Assembly: GCA_934446455.1 (NCBI GenBank)
Contig: CAKSEE010000016.1
Span: 1 to 50,831 of the forward strand
Length of the DNA stretch: 50,831 bases
Reading direction: 5' to 3'
DNA from: an uncultured Oscillospiraceae bacterium
GTDB lineage: Bacteria; Bacillota; Clostridia; Oscillospirales; Ruminococcaceae
The translations under genes and the position numbers were made by a program. This document shows, piece after piece, positions 32,527-41,470 of the stretch. The notes beneath the pieces are model-generated. The model was not told the DNA's origin and did no database searches. It was given only the letters and a program-made list of their open reading frames with translations. Within the stretch, counting starts at the first letter, position 1, and the number at the start of each line of letters is the position of its first letter.

Positions 32527-32778
32527 ATGAAGAAGATTCAGAGAAAGCTCGTTTTTAAGGCAATCATGGCGCGCGAGGCAGCAAGGGAAAAGGCGCTCAT
32601 GCTTAAGGAAACGGTGCTCGACACCACCGGCGAGGGTTACGTTGACACCGCCATAAAAATCATCATTGCCGTAGTTATCGGCGGTCTGCTGCTCACGGGA
32701 CTGGTACTGCTGTTTAATACCGTCATCATGCCGAGAGTTAACACCGAGGTTACCGAACTGTTCGATGCTGCCGGCTGA
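32527..32778 (+). CDS. DUF6133-like Tad-type pilin
   Basis: This 83-residue protein has a basic N-terminal part of about 35 residues and then TGEGYVDTAIK running into one membrane segment (about 42-64). A Gly followed by EGYVD and a hydrophobic helix looks like a class III prepilin site, cut after the Gly, with Asp at +5 in place of Glu. The same motif occurs in the protein at 39465. A prepilin peptidase is encoded at 34259. It is probably the major pilin. GATAGGAGG precedes the ATG. Confidence 0.7.
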   Translation: MKKIQRKLVFKAIMAREAAREKALMLKETVLDTTGEGYVDTAIKIIIAVVIGGLLLTGLVLLFNTVIMPRVNTEVTELFDAAG

Positions 32779-32801
32779 TTCGCTGTCATTAGTGTCCTTA
32801 C

Positions 32802-32828
32802 AGGGTGCGTCATTCATGGGCGCACCCT
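32802..32828 (+). terminator. Hairpin after the DUF6133-like pilin gene
   Basis: AGGGTGCG (32802-32809) pairs with CGCACCCT (32821-32828), followed by only two more T before TGTC. The arm sequence GGTGCG recalls the palindrome variant at 27700. It may be an RNA processing or attenuation point that raises pilin mRNA over downstream genes. Confidence 0.45.
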
Positions 32829-32855
32829 TTGTCGGGGCATTGGAAAGGACAAACG

Positions 32856-33707
32856 ATGGTCATTCTAATTATATCACTCATCGGGGCTGTGCTGCTGGGA
32901 CTTGTTCCTGTTTTTTCTTCGGGAATGGTCGGGGAACTTTACACCACGGTTTTTGACTGCGGGCAGTATCTTACGACAATAACAGGCGTGGAATTTTTCA
33001 GCCTGCTTATGCCCATATCATATGGAGTAGGCTTAAGCCTGATTATTCTTAAATTCCTGAAGAAAGCATTTGACATCTATGTCCTATGGACAGACGGCGA
33101 CCCGGACGCAGACCCATTTTTGCTGCTTAGTAATTTTGTGCGCGCAGTAGGCACGGCTCTTATTTTCCAATGGCTTTACAAGCTGTTTGTAGATATATGC
33201 CGCGAAATAACAGACACCATTGTTGCGTACATCGACGGCGGAAACGATTTTACCACAGAACTGGTTAATACGATATTAAGCGCCGGTCTTATCCCGGCGA
33301 TATCGGGGTTGATTTTTGCAATCTGCTGGTTGATTCTTTATTTTTCGTTTATGGCGCGGGGCATTGAGATGATGGTAATGCAGGTAGGCGTACCGCTTGC
33401 GTGTGTGGGACTGCTGGACAATGACAAGGGTGTATTCCGTGCGTATATAAACCAGTTCGTGAAGGCGTTTGTTACCACTATTGTACAGATAATGCTCAGT
33501 AAAATCGGTTTGTCGCTTATGTTAAGCGCAACGGTGTTTTCAATATCAAATGTGTATTGGGGTATAGCATGCTTGATTGCTGCTATTTCAATGCCCAAAA
33601 TACTCAGAGAATTTCTTGTGCCAACAGGCGGTGATGGCAAAATCGGTAATACGGTATATCAGTCGGTACACGTTGCGTCGCTTGCCAAGGGCATATTTAC
33701 AAAGTGA
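32856..33707 (+). CDS. VirB6-like multi-pass channel protein
   Basis: This 283-residue protein has about six membrane segments (near residues 2-25, 42-65, 90-112, 145-170, 180-195 and 230-250). The pattern is of VirB6/TrbL-type inner-membrane channel proteins of Gram-positive conjugation systems, including a C-terminal segment with Gly-rich GGDGKIGN. ATG at 32856 follows GGAAAGGAC. It lies directly before the VirB3-like genes. The identification rests on topology and neighbours. Confidence 0.65.
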   Translation: MVILIISLIGAVLLGLVPVFSSGMVGELYTTVFDCGQYLTTITGVEFFSLLMPISYGVGLSLIILKFLKKAFDIYVLWTDGDPDADPFLLLSNFVRAVGTALIFQWLYKLFVDICREITDTIVAYIDGGNDFTTELVNTILSAGLIPAISGLIFAICWLILYFSFMARGIEMMVMQVGVPLACVGLLDNDKGVFRAYINQFVKAFVTTIVQIMLSKIGLSLMLSATVFSISNVYWGIACLIAAISMPKILREFLVPTGGDGKIGNTVYQSVHVASLAKGIFTK

Positions 33708-33716
33708 GGTGTACGC

Positions 33717-33935
33717 ATGGATACACTTAATGCCCTGAGTATATGCATGCAGTCGATAATTTCGGCTGGGCTTATTATGCGCGTCATATTCTGCCTGATA
33801 AAGCTGACGCATGAGGAGGACGAAGCTTCCCGCTATAAAAAGCGAATCAGAAACTCAATTGTAATGCTCATTATGGCGCAGCTTATTTTTCCATTAAAGG
33901 AACTGCTCATATCCTATTTTGGAAACGGCTATTAA
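33717..33935 (+). CDS. Small two-pass membrane protein
   Basis: This 72-residue protein has two hydrophobic segments (about 8-28 and 46-66) joined by a charged loop (KLTHEEDEASRYKKR). It starts 9 bp after the VirB6-like stop, with GTGAGGTG as ribosome site. Size and position fit a small conjugation membrane subunit; no family was recognised. Confidence 0.65.
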   Translation: MDTLNALSICMQSIISAGLIMRVIFCLIKLTHEEDEASRYKKRIRNSIVMLIMAQLIFPLKELLISYFGNGY

Positions 33936-33950
33936 AGAGGAGGGAACGCT

Positions 33951-34274
33951 ATGGACGACGAAAGGCTCTACATACCGTATGGGCTGTCAATAGACCAGGA
34001 GTTTTTTCCGGGCTTCGGGTCTAAGGAACTCAGACAGTTTATTATAGGTATAGTCGGCGCTGCTGCGATAGGCGCTGTGCTATTGCTGATAACAGGACAA
34101 CTGCTGACTATTATCGTGTCATTGATTATCGGTGCTGCCGGAAGCATGATGGCGGCGCGCAAAGACCCGTACACGCGGCTGTCTGTTGTAGGACAGGTCG
34201 CGGATATGCTGCATTTCCGCAGGTCGCAGAAACAATACAAATACGTTTACACACCGCCATGGGATACGAACTGA
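33951..34274 (+). CDS. VirB3/PrgI-like protein
   Basis: This 107-residue protein has a soluble N-terminus (IPYGLSIDQEFFPGFGS), two adjacent membrane segments (about 27-45 and 48-66) and a basic C-terminus with DPYTRL. That is the layout of PrgI/VirB3 proteins, which pair with the VirB4 ATPase. AGAGGAGGGAACGCT precedes the ATG. Its end overlaps the prepilin peptidase gene by 16 bases, physically joining the secretion and pilus genes. Confidence 0.65.
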   Translation: MDDERLYIPYGLSIDQEFFPGFGSKELRQFIIGIVGAAAIGAVLLLITGQLLTIIVSLIIGAAGSMMAARKDPYTRLSVVGQVADMLHFRRSQKQYKYVYTPPWDTN

Positions 34275-34675
34275 CAGTATATGTGCTGACAGCAATCTAT
34301 CTCGCGGGCATTTCCGTACAGGATATACAACGGCGGGAAATATCAAATGCCGCCCCGCTCGTGATTGTGCTTGCAAGCCCTTTTATAAGCTCTGCAACAG
34401 GTGCGGAACGCATTATCGGGCTGTTTGCGCTGCTTATTCCGCTTGCAATGGTCAGCATTATTACAAATGGTTTTGGCATGGGTGACGTAAAGCTCTGCGC
34501 GGCATTCGGCTGGACGCTTGGAGCGGTTGCAGCTTACGGAATGCTTGCAGCTGCGCTTTTTGGCGCAGTTGTAGTATGCAAAATCACGAAAGAAAAATCA
34601 CTGCCGCTTGCACCGTTTATAAGCGGTGCAGGTATGGCGGCGGTCATATTAAAGGAGGTCATACTCAGATGTTAA
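34259..34675 (+). CDS. Prepilin peptidase (CpaA/TadV-like)
   Basis: This 138-residue membrane protein is a minimal A24-family peptidase. The two catalytic aspartates are visible in SVQDIQRREISN near residue 22 and FGMGDVKL near 78. It lacks the methylase domain of PilD-type enzymes, as usual for TadV/CpaA. It would cut the prepilins encoded at 32527 and 39465. It overlaps the genes on both sides, so it is part of one operon. Confidence 0.88.
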   Translation: MGYELTVYVLTAIYLAGISVQDIQRREISNAAPLVIVLASPFISSATGAERIIGLFALLIPLAMVSIITNGFGMGDVKLCAAFGWTLGAVAAYGMLAAALFGAVVVCKITKEKSLPLAPFISGAGMAAVILKEVILRC

Positions 34676-35460
34676 AAAATCGCACTCTTATCGGCATAAT
34701 CCTTATCGTTGCGGCGATAGGACTGTGCTTTGGCATTTCGCCGCTTTTCAACACGATTCTTGCGAGCAAGACGACAATAGTAAGGCTTAAGCAGGATATC
34801 CCGCAGGGCGCACAGGTAACGGGCGCAATGCTCGAGGCTGTCGAGGTCGGCGCAATGAATCTGCCGACGGATATGCTCAACGACCCCAAGCAGATTATCG
34901 GGAAATATACGGTTGCCGCCATGTTCGCAGGCGACAGCTTTACGGCGGCAAAGCTGTCCGACACAATTGACGATTCCGACAGTCTGCTGCGACAGCTCAA
35001 ACCGAATGAAACCGCCATGTCGGTTACGGTAAAGTCGCTTGCAAACGGTCTTTCCGGCAAGCTGCGTCAGGGCGATGTGATACAGATAGTATCCGTTGAC
35101 GAGGACGATAAGGCGGAAATCTACGAAGAACTCCAGTATGTTGAGGTCCTTGCGGTTACATCCGATAACGGCTCGGACAATGTTTACAAGGACGGGGAAG
35201 TGAATGCTGCCGAGAGCGACGATGACGAGGAGCAGTCCCTTTATGCAACGGTTACAATCATTTTGCAGGACAGAACGCAGGCGCTGCGCCTTGCGGAATG
35301 CGAGAATACGTCGCTCCACGCAATATTCGTAACTCGCGGCGATGAAGATTACAAGGCAAAGTGCCTTAAGGCGCAGCTACAGCTTCTTACAGGCGACAAA
35401 TCAACCGCTACTATTGCGGAAGATTATATTGCAGAAAGCGAGGAAGCTGATGTCGAATAA
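34669..35460 (+). CDS. CpaB/RcpC-like pilus assembly protein
   Basis: This 263-residue protein has an N-terminal membrane segment (about 8-28) and a SAF domain (VRLKQDIPQGAQVTGAML near 40-60). A CpaB-type domain follows (KPNETAMSVTV and LRQGDVIQIVSV near 130-160). It ends in an acidic tail (ESEEADVE) without Met-Glu-Met. In Tad systems CpaB supports the assembly complex at the cell envelope. It overlaps the peptidase gene by 7 bases and the CpaE-like gene by 11. Confidence 0.85.
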   Translation: MLKNRTLIGIILIVAAIGLCFGISPLFNTILASKTTIVRLKQDIPQGAQVTGAMLEAVEVGAMNLPTDMLNDPKQIIGKYTVAAMFAGDSFTAAKLSDTIDDSDSLLRQLKPNETAMSVTVKSLANGLSGKLRQGDVIQIVSVDEDDKAEIYEELQYVEVLAVTSDNGSDNVYKDGEVNAAESDDDEEQSLYATVTIILQDRTQALRLAECENTSLHAIFVTRGDEDYKAKCLKAQLQLLTGDKSTATIAEDYIAESEEADVE

Positions 35461-36187
35461 GATTATTGCCATGTACGGCAACTCGGGCAGCTATAAAACT
35501 GCGACAGCTCTTGCGCTGGCGCACTACATAGCGTCTAAGGGCAATGATGTTATCGTAGTGGGAACAGATACGACAAAGCCGCTGCTGCCGATTGCAACGC
35601 CGTTTGAAACGAAGTTTGGCGGGTCGCTTGGCAAGGCGCTGTCAAGCGTAGACTTTGACGCGGATACAATACGCAGAAATCTGTACATGGCTACCGACCA
35701 CATAGGGGTGCTGTCGTACAACATACGCGAGAATGCAAACAGCTACGCAGTTGTATCGCCCGAACGCATAGACATACTCTATATGCAGCTGCGGCAGCAG
35801 CTCGGCGCGCAGATAATCGTTGACTGTACGTCCGATGTGGCGCAAAGCAAGCTCACAGCAAAGGCGATTATAAATGCCGACCACACCGTAGAACTGCTTA
35901 CCTGCGACACTAACGGTCTTGTTTTCGACGGTTCGCAGGAGCCTATATTGCAGTCTGAACAGTATAATTACCGCAGTTTCATAAGGCTTATGTCGCTTAG
36001 CAATGCATTCAAGCAGGACGAATCGGCTGTAAAAAATGCGCTAGGACGTATTTCGGGTACGATTCCTTACTGCCCGAAAGCAGCGGAGTATCTTAATCAG
36101 GGTACATTGCTGACAAAGGGCGTTGACGACCGCGCATACAGGGCGGTTATAAAATCCCTTGCAAAAATTGTGCTTAAGGAGGATTGA
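35450..36187 (+). CDS. CpaE-like P-loop ATPase
   Basis: This 245-residue MinD/ParA-superfamily protein begins with a P-loop YGNSGSYKTATA near residues 7-18 and has IIVDCTSDVAQ near 125. Such proteins place or organise Tad pilus machines. It lacks the N-terminal receiver-like domain of CpaE/TadZ; a second protein with that layout is encoded at 46449. ATG at 35450 overlaps the CpaB end. The stop is 2 bp before the cpaF-like start. Confidence 0.7.
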   Translation: MSNKIIAMYGNSGSYKTATALALAHYIASKGNDVIVVGTDTTKPLLPIATPFETKFGGSLGKALSSVDFDADTIRRNLYMATDHIGVLSYNIRENANSYAVVSPERIDILYMQLRQQLGAQIIVDCTSDVAQSKLTAKAIINADHTVELLTCDTNGLVFDGSQEPILQSEQYNYRSFIRLMSLSNAFKQDESAVKNALGRISGTIPYCPKAAEYLNQGTLLTKGVDDRAYRAVIKSLAKIVLKED

Positions 36188-36189
36188 CG

Positions 36190-37620
36190 ATGTTCGGGAA
36201 AAAAGAAAAGTCTGCTGAAAAACCTGCTAAGGAAAGCAAGTCTGCTGAAAAAAAGCGCAAGAAAAAAGAAAACATTGTCCTTGCCGATTCTGCGGCGGTG
36301 CGCGAGGTCGCGAGGGAGATGGTATCCTTTGAGCAGCTGCTTAAACTGACGCAGGAGTTTATGTCGCGTAAATACGGACTCGAGCTTTACTCGGCGGACA
36401 AGCGCGACGCTATGAAACAGCTTATCAAGCAGTTCATGAAGGATAACAACTACTATATCGCGGGTGTATCCCTTGCGGACGCCGCTGAGCAGCTTTATCG
36501 TGAAATGGCAGAGTATTCGCTGCTGACTCCGCTGCTCCAGCGCAAGGATATAGAAGAAATAAACATCAACGCGTGGAACGATATACAGGTTATACCCTCG
36601 AAAGGGCAGCCGTACAAGCTGGCGGAACATTTCACTTCACCGCAGCACGCTCTTGATGTAGTACGCCGAATGCTGCACAATAACAAGCTGGTATTTGACG
36701 CGTCGCGCCCGCTGGTTACGGGATTTCTTGATAAAAACATTCGTATCTCCGCTGTGCATTCGCTAGTAGTCGGAGAAGATATCGGCGTTGCCGTGTCTAT
36801 CCGTATCGTCAACCCCTGCAAGATAACCAAGGAGCAGTTTATTAAAAGCGAAATGTGCACTGAGGAAATATACGATTTCCTTGTTACATCGTTTGTCCAC
36901 GGCATTTCACAGGTGTATGCCGGCGCTACGGGTTCAGGAAAGACGACGTTCATGGCTGATATCATGAGTAATTTACCCGACGACAGACGTCTTATTACGA
37001 TTGAAAAATCCGTGCGTGAGTTTAATCTCATCAAGAAGGACGAAAACGGAAAGCCGATAAATAACGTCATTCATTTTGTCACATACGAGAGCGACGACCC
37101 GAGCCGCAGCGTTACCATGCGCGACCTACTCACAAAGTGCCTGACAATGGACCCTGACAGCATATGCGTTGCCGAGATGAAAAACGAGGAGGCATGGGAA
37201 GCACAGGAAGCTGCCCGAACGGGACATACTGTGCTTACGACTACGCACGCTTCAGGCGTTAAGGGCGTGTATCCGCGTCTTGCCACGCTCTGTATGCAGC
37301 TTTACGGCGATACGCCAATGAATACTCTCCTGTCATTCGTTACAGAAGCTTTCCCGATTGCGGTGTTTCTTAAAAAACTTGACGATGGTAAGCGCCACAT
37401 CATGGAAATCGCGGAGTGCGTGGGCGTAAACACGGAAGAAAGCAAGGCTATTACGCGAACGCTTTGGAAGTACAATGTAAAGTCTGAGAAAAAAATTGAC
37501 GGCAAGGTTGTTATCGACGGCGAGTTCGTACGGGTTAATCCCATATCAAAGGAGCTGCGCGACCGTATGCTCGAAAACGGCGTTGCTGACGATATCCTCA
37601 GAAAATACTCGGAGGTGTGA
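36190..37620 (+). CDS. CpaF/TadA-type secretion ATPase
   Basis: This 476-residue ATPase powers Tad pilus assembly. An N-terminal domain with a Lys-rich start comes first. The core has Walker A GATGSGKTT near 245, an Asp-box region near 275-310, Walker B-like SICVAEMKNEEAWEA near 330 and the His-box TGHTVLTTTHA near 348. TadA/CpaF and VirB11 are one family; the tadB-tadC genes right after favour the Tad assignment. AAGGAGGA precedes the ATG at 36190; a TTG at 36184 is less likely. Confidence 0.92.
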   Translation: MFGKKEKSAEKPAKESKSAEKKRKKKENIVLADSAAVREVAREMVSFEQLLKLTQEFMSRKYGLELYSADKRDAMKQLIKQFMKDNNYYIAGVSLADAAEQLYREMAEYSLLTPLLQRKDIEEININAWNDIQVIPSKGQPYKLAEHFTSPQHALDVVRRMLHNNKLVFDASRPLVTGFLDKNIRISAVHSLVVGEDIGVAVSIRIVNPCKITKEQFIKSEMCTEEIYDFLVTSFVHGISQVYAGATGSGKTTFMADIMSNLPDDRRLITIEKSVREFNLIKKDENGKPINNVIHFVTYESDDPSRSVTMRDLLTKCLTMDPDSICVAEMKNEEAWEAQEAARTGHTVLTTTHASGVKGVYPRLATLCMQLYGDTPMNTLLSFVTEAFPIAVFLKKLDDGKRHIMEIAECVGVNTEESKAITRTLWKYNVKSEKKIDGKVVIDGEFVRVNPISKELRDRMLENGVADDILRKYSEV

Positions 37621-37621
37621 T

Positions 37622-38551
37622 ATGGACAGAATAATTTATCTTTTCGGTTCGCTTATGATGTCGGCAGGCATTATTATTCTGCTTGGCATAACGCCCGAGG
37701 TGATTACGCAGGATATTATGTCGCTTATGTCGCGTGAACGCAGTCTTAAGTACAAGGTTGCGCAGGCGCAGGGTAAAATCAAGCAGAACAGACTCCAGCG
37801 GGCGATAATGAATATAAAAAACGCGTTGGTAGCAACACATTCCGAAAATAAATTTTCACTGCTCATATCGGTGTCAATTATCGGTATCTGTGTGGGATTC
37901 CTGCTGGCGGCGCTGCTGCAAAACCTGCTGATTATACCGCTGTGTTCGGGTGTATGCGTAATACTGCCGTATGTGTATGTAAACATATTGCTTTCAAACT
38001 ACAACCGCCGTATCTCCGAGGAGCTTGAAACAGCGCTGTCGATAATTACAACGAATTACGTCAGCAATGATGATATCATCTACGCTGTGGAGCAGTCTAT
38101 CGACTATATCAACCCGCCTGTACAGCAGGCATTCCGCAAATTCCTTACGCAGACAAAACTCATAAACTCCAATGTCAAGCTCGCTATCGAGCAGCTCCGC
38201 GGCGAGATAAACAACGAGGTTTTCCACGAGTGGTGCGACAGCCTTATCGAGTGTCAAGACAACGTTACGCTGAAAAAGACGCTGCAGCCTATAACGGCGC
38301 GTTTGTCAGATGTGCGTATAGTCAACGCTGAGCTGCGCAATATGCTTATCAGCCCGCGCCGCGAACACATAATGATGGTTTTCATTCTGCTGGCGAATTA
38401 CCCGATACTCTATTTCCTCAATGCAGACTGGTTCACGGTGCTGACAGATACGTTTGTCGGGCAGATAGTAAACTCCATCGTTGCTATTGTGGTGATAGTA
38501 TCCGTGATTCTCGCGTACAGGTACACGCAGCCGATAGAATACAAGAGGTGA
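37622..38551 (+). CDS. TadB-like platform protein (T2SS F family)
   Basis: This 309-residue membrane protein has a first segment near 5-25, a pair near 80-115 and a C-terminal pair near 250-300, separated by the cytoplasmic helical domain with EELETALSIITTNYV. That is typical of TadB. It acts with TadC as the inner-membrane platform for pilus assembly. It starts one base after the cpaF-like stop. Confidence 0.85.
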   Translation: MDRIIYLFGSLMMSAGIIILLGITPEVITQDIMSLMSRERSLKYKVAQAQGKIKQNRLQRAIMNIKNALVATHSENKFSLLISVSIIGICVGFLLAALLQNLLIIPLCSGVCVILPYVYVNILLSNYNRRISEELETALSIITTNYVSNDDIIYAVEQSIDYINPPVQQAFRKFLTQTKLINSNVKLAIEQLRGEINNEVFHEWCDSLIECQDNVTLKKTLQPITARLSDVRIVNAELRNMLISPRREHIMMVFILLANYPILYFLNADWFTVLTDTFVGQIVNSIVAIVVIVSVILAYRYTQPIEYKR

Positions 38552-38555
38552 CAAG

Positions 38556-39452
38556 ATGAGTATATATAACATAGCGCTCTACGCTGCTGTTTGTGCAGTC
38601 TGCCTTATTTTTGCGGGCGGAGCTTACTGCTTTGCCCTCATATTGCTTAAAGTGCCGTCAAAGCGCACCACAAAGGCAATCAAGGCTATTGCCGCACGAA
38701 ACCGTCCTGCAACGGCGGGATTCAAAAATACATATAATGATATCTCGCTGTTCGTGTCGAAGTTTATAAAGCTCAATGAGTTCAAACGCAAGGAGCTTGC
38801 GGACAGCCTTAAGATAGCAAACATTGCAATGTCGCCCGAATTGTTCACAGCGCGGGCAATCGTCAAGTCTGCGGGAATAATGCTGCTTTCCGTGCCGTTT
38901 TTCTTTATTTTCCCGATATTCGGGCTGCTTATAATAGCCCTTGGAATTCTCACATATTTCTCTGAAAAGCAGAAGGTCGATGCCTGCATTAAAGAGAAGC
39001 GGCGGCAGATAGAATTTGACCTGCCGAGGTTTGTATACGCAGTATCGCAGGAAACACAAATGACCCATGACGTTATAACGATACTCGAGCGCCATAAAGA
39101 TAATTTCTCCCCATATTTCAACGAGGAGATTGAGATAACAATAGCCGATATGCGCACGGGCAACTATGAAGCCGCTATTACAAGATTTGAGGGGCGAATC
39201 GGCAGCACCAATCTGTCGGAGGTCTGCCGCGGGTTTATACAGATGATACGCGGCGATGATACGCACGTGTACTGGGAAACGCTTGAAATACGGTTTTCGG
39301 AACTGCAAAAGCAGCAGCTGCGCAGCATTGCGCTGAAAATTCCGCCCAAGGTGCACAGGCTGTCATTTTTCCTTATGATGTGCATGATGCTTCTTTACGT
39401 TGTCGTACTCGGCTGGGAGCTTATCAGCAATATGGGCATTCTGTTCGGATGA
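38556..39452 (+). CDS. TadC-like platform protein (T2SS F family)
   Basis: This 298-residue membrane protein has segments near 5-28, 100-135 and 268-292, and a T2SSF domain with EFDLPRFVYAVSQE near 155 and RSIALKIPPKVHRLS near 255. It is the partner of the TadB-like protein, with its gene 4 bp downstream. GAGGTGACAAG is the ribosome site. Confidence 0.85.
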   Translation: MSIYNIALYAAVCAVCLIFAGGAYCFALILLKVPSKRTTKAIKAIAARNRPATAGFKNTYNDISLFVSKFIKLNEFKRKELADSLKIANIAMSPELFTARAIVKSAGIMLLSVPFFFIFPIFGLLIIALGILTYFSEKQKVDACIKEKRRQIEFDLPRFVYAVSQETQMTHDVITILERHKDNFSPYFNEEIEITIADMRTGNYEAAITRFEGRIGSTNLSEVCRGFIQMIRGDDTHVYWETLEIRFSELQKQQLRSIALKIPPKVHRLSFFLMMCMMLLYVVVLGWELISNMGILFG

Positions 39453-39464
39453 TAAGGAGGGCTT

Positions 39465-39872
39465 ATGAAAAAACTTCTTAATCGGCTGAAATCGACGCGC
39501 GGAGAGGGATATATAGACGTTGCTGTCGCAATGCTTGTGGTGATGGTGTTGTTAGCCTCCGTAATAAAAATTGCGCCGATATTCATCGTCAAAATGACCA
39601 TAAACAATTACGCAAGCGAGCTGTGCCGCGAAGCGGAAATAGCGGGAAGAATCGGGTCGGAAACCAACGCGCGCCTTGAACGGCTGAATGAATCACACCC
39701 GAATCTTAATGCTGTAGTTGTTTGGTCTGAAAACGGCAGGGTGCAGATAGGCAATACGTTTACCGTAACAGTCAGCACGACGTATGACTTCAGCTTTTTT
39801 GTGTTTAACACTACGCCTATAACGATATCTGCAAGCGCAGAGGGAACATCGGAGGTGTACTGGAAATCGTGA
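39465..39872 (+). CDS. DUF4320-like TadE-type pilin
   Basis: This 135-residue protein has a short basic leader, then STRGEGYIDVAVAM running into a membrane helix (about 20-42) and a small beta-rich exported domain. The Gly/EGYID junction repeats that of the pilin at 32527 and fits a class III prepilin cut with Asp at +5. The size fits TadE/DUF4320 minor pilins. AAGGAGGGCTT precedes the ATG. It overlaps the next gene by 4 bases (GTGA). Confidence 0.8.
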   Translation: MKKLLNRLKSTRGEGYIDVAVAMLVVMVLLASVIKIAPIFIVKMTINNYASELCREAEIAGRIGSETNARLERLNESHPNLNAVVVWSENGRVQIGNTFTVTVSTTYDFSFFVFNTTPITISASAEGTSEVYWKS

Positions 39873-40387
39873 AATTGCTGAAAAAAAGAATGATTAGCTG
39901 TAAGGGCTTTTCATATGTCATGCTGAGCGTGATAATAGTTGTGGTAATGCTTATCGGCGTTGCGATATTTGAGATAGTGCGCATAAACATACAGGCGCGC
40001 ACAGTTCGCGATAAATTTGAGGACGCTATAATATCAATGTGCGTTGATAATTACAGGCAGATGTATCAGCCTGTGCGTGAGGGACACGCGGCAAGCTATG
40101 GTTACAACGGCACACGCTGGATTGAAAACAACAGGGCAAGCGAGCGCTATATCCGCGATTACCTCGATGAGGCTATGAGCGCGGGAGAGATAATGCAGTG
40201 CGAAATCGTATCGATTGATTTCGATGTGGATTCCGCGGCGCTTGCGCCATCTGACGTTGATTCGGCGCAGAAATACACGATATCGGGCAATATAGTAATA
40301 CGCATTCCATACCGATTTGCGTGGAGTGATTTAGCGCCCATATCAATGCGTCTGAATGTTACATCAAAATGGCGGGCGATGTTTTAG
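39869..40387 (+). CDS. Minor pilin-like protein
   Basis: This 172-residue protein has a basic leader with ISCKGFSYVML followed by a membrane helix (about 15-36) and an exported domain. A Gly-Phe junction before the helix looks like a prepilin site, but position +5 is Met instead of Glu/Asp, as in pilins that cap the tip in other systems. It starts with GTG overlapping the previous stop. A TadF/TadG-like minor pilin is the likely role. Confidence 0.65.
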   Translation: MKLLKKRMISCKGFSYVMLSVIIVVVMLIGVAIFEIVRINIQARTVRDKFEDAIISMCVDNYRQMYQPVREGHAASYGYNGTRWIENNRASERYIRDYLDEAMSAGEIMQCEIVSIDFDVDSAALAPSDVDSAQKYTISGNIVIRIPYRFAWSDLAPISMRLNVTSKWRAMF

Positions 40388-40399
40388 AAAGGAGAGCAA

Positions 40400-41095
40400 A
40401 TGCAGATAGTAATAGCAATACTGACCCTCGCAGCCTGCGGGGGCTTTTTGTACTGGTTCAAGCGCGCGGACGCCCGTAAACGTCTGCGCCGCAGCGAGGA
40501 AATCGAGGAAGAACGCGCACGTGCTGCGGTGCAGACAGCGCAGGCGTTTGTAAACGCTAAGGACCTTGGGCAGAACTGCCTGTATACGGTGGATGGATAT
40601 ATTTTTGCATACGTCAAGGTCGAGGGTGTTTGCCTTGAGTTGCTGAGCAGGCAGGAGCAGAAGCACCTGTGCCGACAGCTGTCGGCGGCGTTGTCGGGCA
40701 TAAAGCGTCCGTACAAGAGCGACGCAGTAAGCCGTCCCATGGACATATCCAAGCCCCTGCAGGAGTATGAGGAACTTTATAATGCTGCGTCGGGCGGCAG
40801 AAAGAAGCTGCTTAAAGCCGATATGCGGGAAATGGCAGACATGGTTATGGCGGGTGAAACGCTTGAGCGACAGCATTACATAGCTGTATGGGACACGGTG
40901 CAGCGCGCCGATGAGCGCACAATTGTTTCTGCGGCGCAGGACATAGCAAAAAAATACACCGACAACGGCATTCCCGCGGAGATTCTCGACCGCAGAGGAA
41001 TTGTACAGCTGTGCAATCTTGTGAATATTCCCGCTTATGTCCACATTGAAAGCGCAGACATTGAGGACGCAATTTCCGTCCTTGCGGAGGATTAA
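40400..41095 (+). CDS. Transfer-operon protein with N-terminal membrane anchor
   Basis: This 231-residue protein has one membrane segment (about 3-20), a charged helix (about 22-50) and a soluble domain. The segment YTVDGYIFAYVKVEG near 65-80 and the following RPMDISKPLQEYEEL resemble the N-terminal domain of VirB4/TraE-like ATPases, whose own gene is next but one. It may be a partner split from, or duplicated from, VirB4. GAAAGGAGAG precedes the ATG. Confidence 0.55.
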   Translation: MQIVIAILTLAACGGFLYWFKRADARKRLRRSEEIEEERARAAVQTAQAFVNAKDLGQNCLYTVDGYIFAYVKVEGVCLELLSRQEQKHLCRQLSAALSGIKRPYKSDAVSRPMDISKPLQEYEELYNAASGGRKKLLKADMREMADMVMAGETLERQHYIAVWDTVQRADERTIVSAAQDIAKKYTDNGIPAEILDRRGIVQLCNLVNIPAYVHIESADIEDAISVLAED

Positions 41096-41100
41096 GGCAT

Positions 41101-41460
41101 ATGGATAACGGACTACACATTGTGCAGGGGAACGATATGTACCTGCAGATTTATGAATACTACCGGAATAAAATAGCGTTCGGCGCGTATAAGTGCGGCG
41201 ACAGGCTGCCGACATATAATGCGCTTGCCGAGGAATATTCCGTTTCGCTGACGACCGTTAAAAAGGCGTATAACAAGCTTAAGGCGGAGGGCTATATAAC
41301 GCAATCCCGTCAGGGCAGCGTTGTTTCGGAGGTGCTGGTAAAACCATCGGACGCGCTCTATGCGCTTATGGAGCAGGCGGTTGACAGGGCGGTCGCATCA
41401 GGCGCAGGGAAAGAGGATATTATTGCGGCAATCGAGAAAATGTGCGACAGATACTGTTGA
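41101..41460 (+). CDS. GntR-family (YtrA-like) regulator
   Basis: This 119-residue protein has a GntR winged helix (residues 15-80: IYEYYRNKIAFGAYKCGDRL, LAEEYSVSLTTVKKAYNKL and GYITQSRQGS) and a short helical tail, the YtrA layout. It lies inside the transfer operon, 5 bp after one gene and 10 bp before virB4, so it is expressed with them and may feed back on the operon or answer an envelope signal. Confidence 0.88.
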   Translation: MDNGLHIVQGNDMYLQIYEYYRNKIAFGAYKCGDRLPTYNALAEEYSVSLTTVKKAYNKLKAEGYITQSRQGSVVSEVLVKPSDALYALMEQAVDRAVASGAGKEDIIAAIEKMCDRYC

Positions 41461-41470
41461 GGAGGATAAC

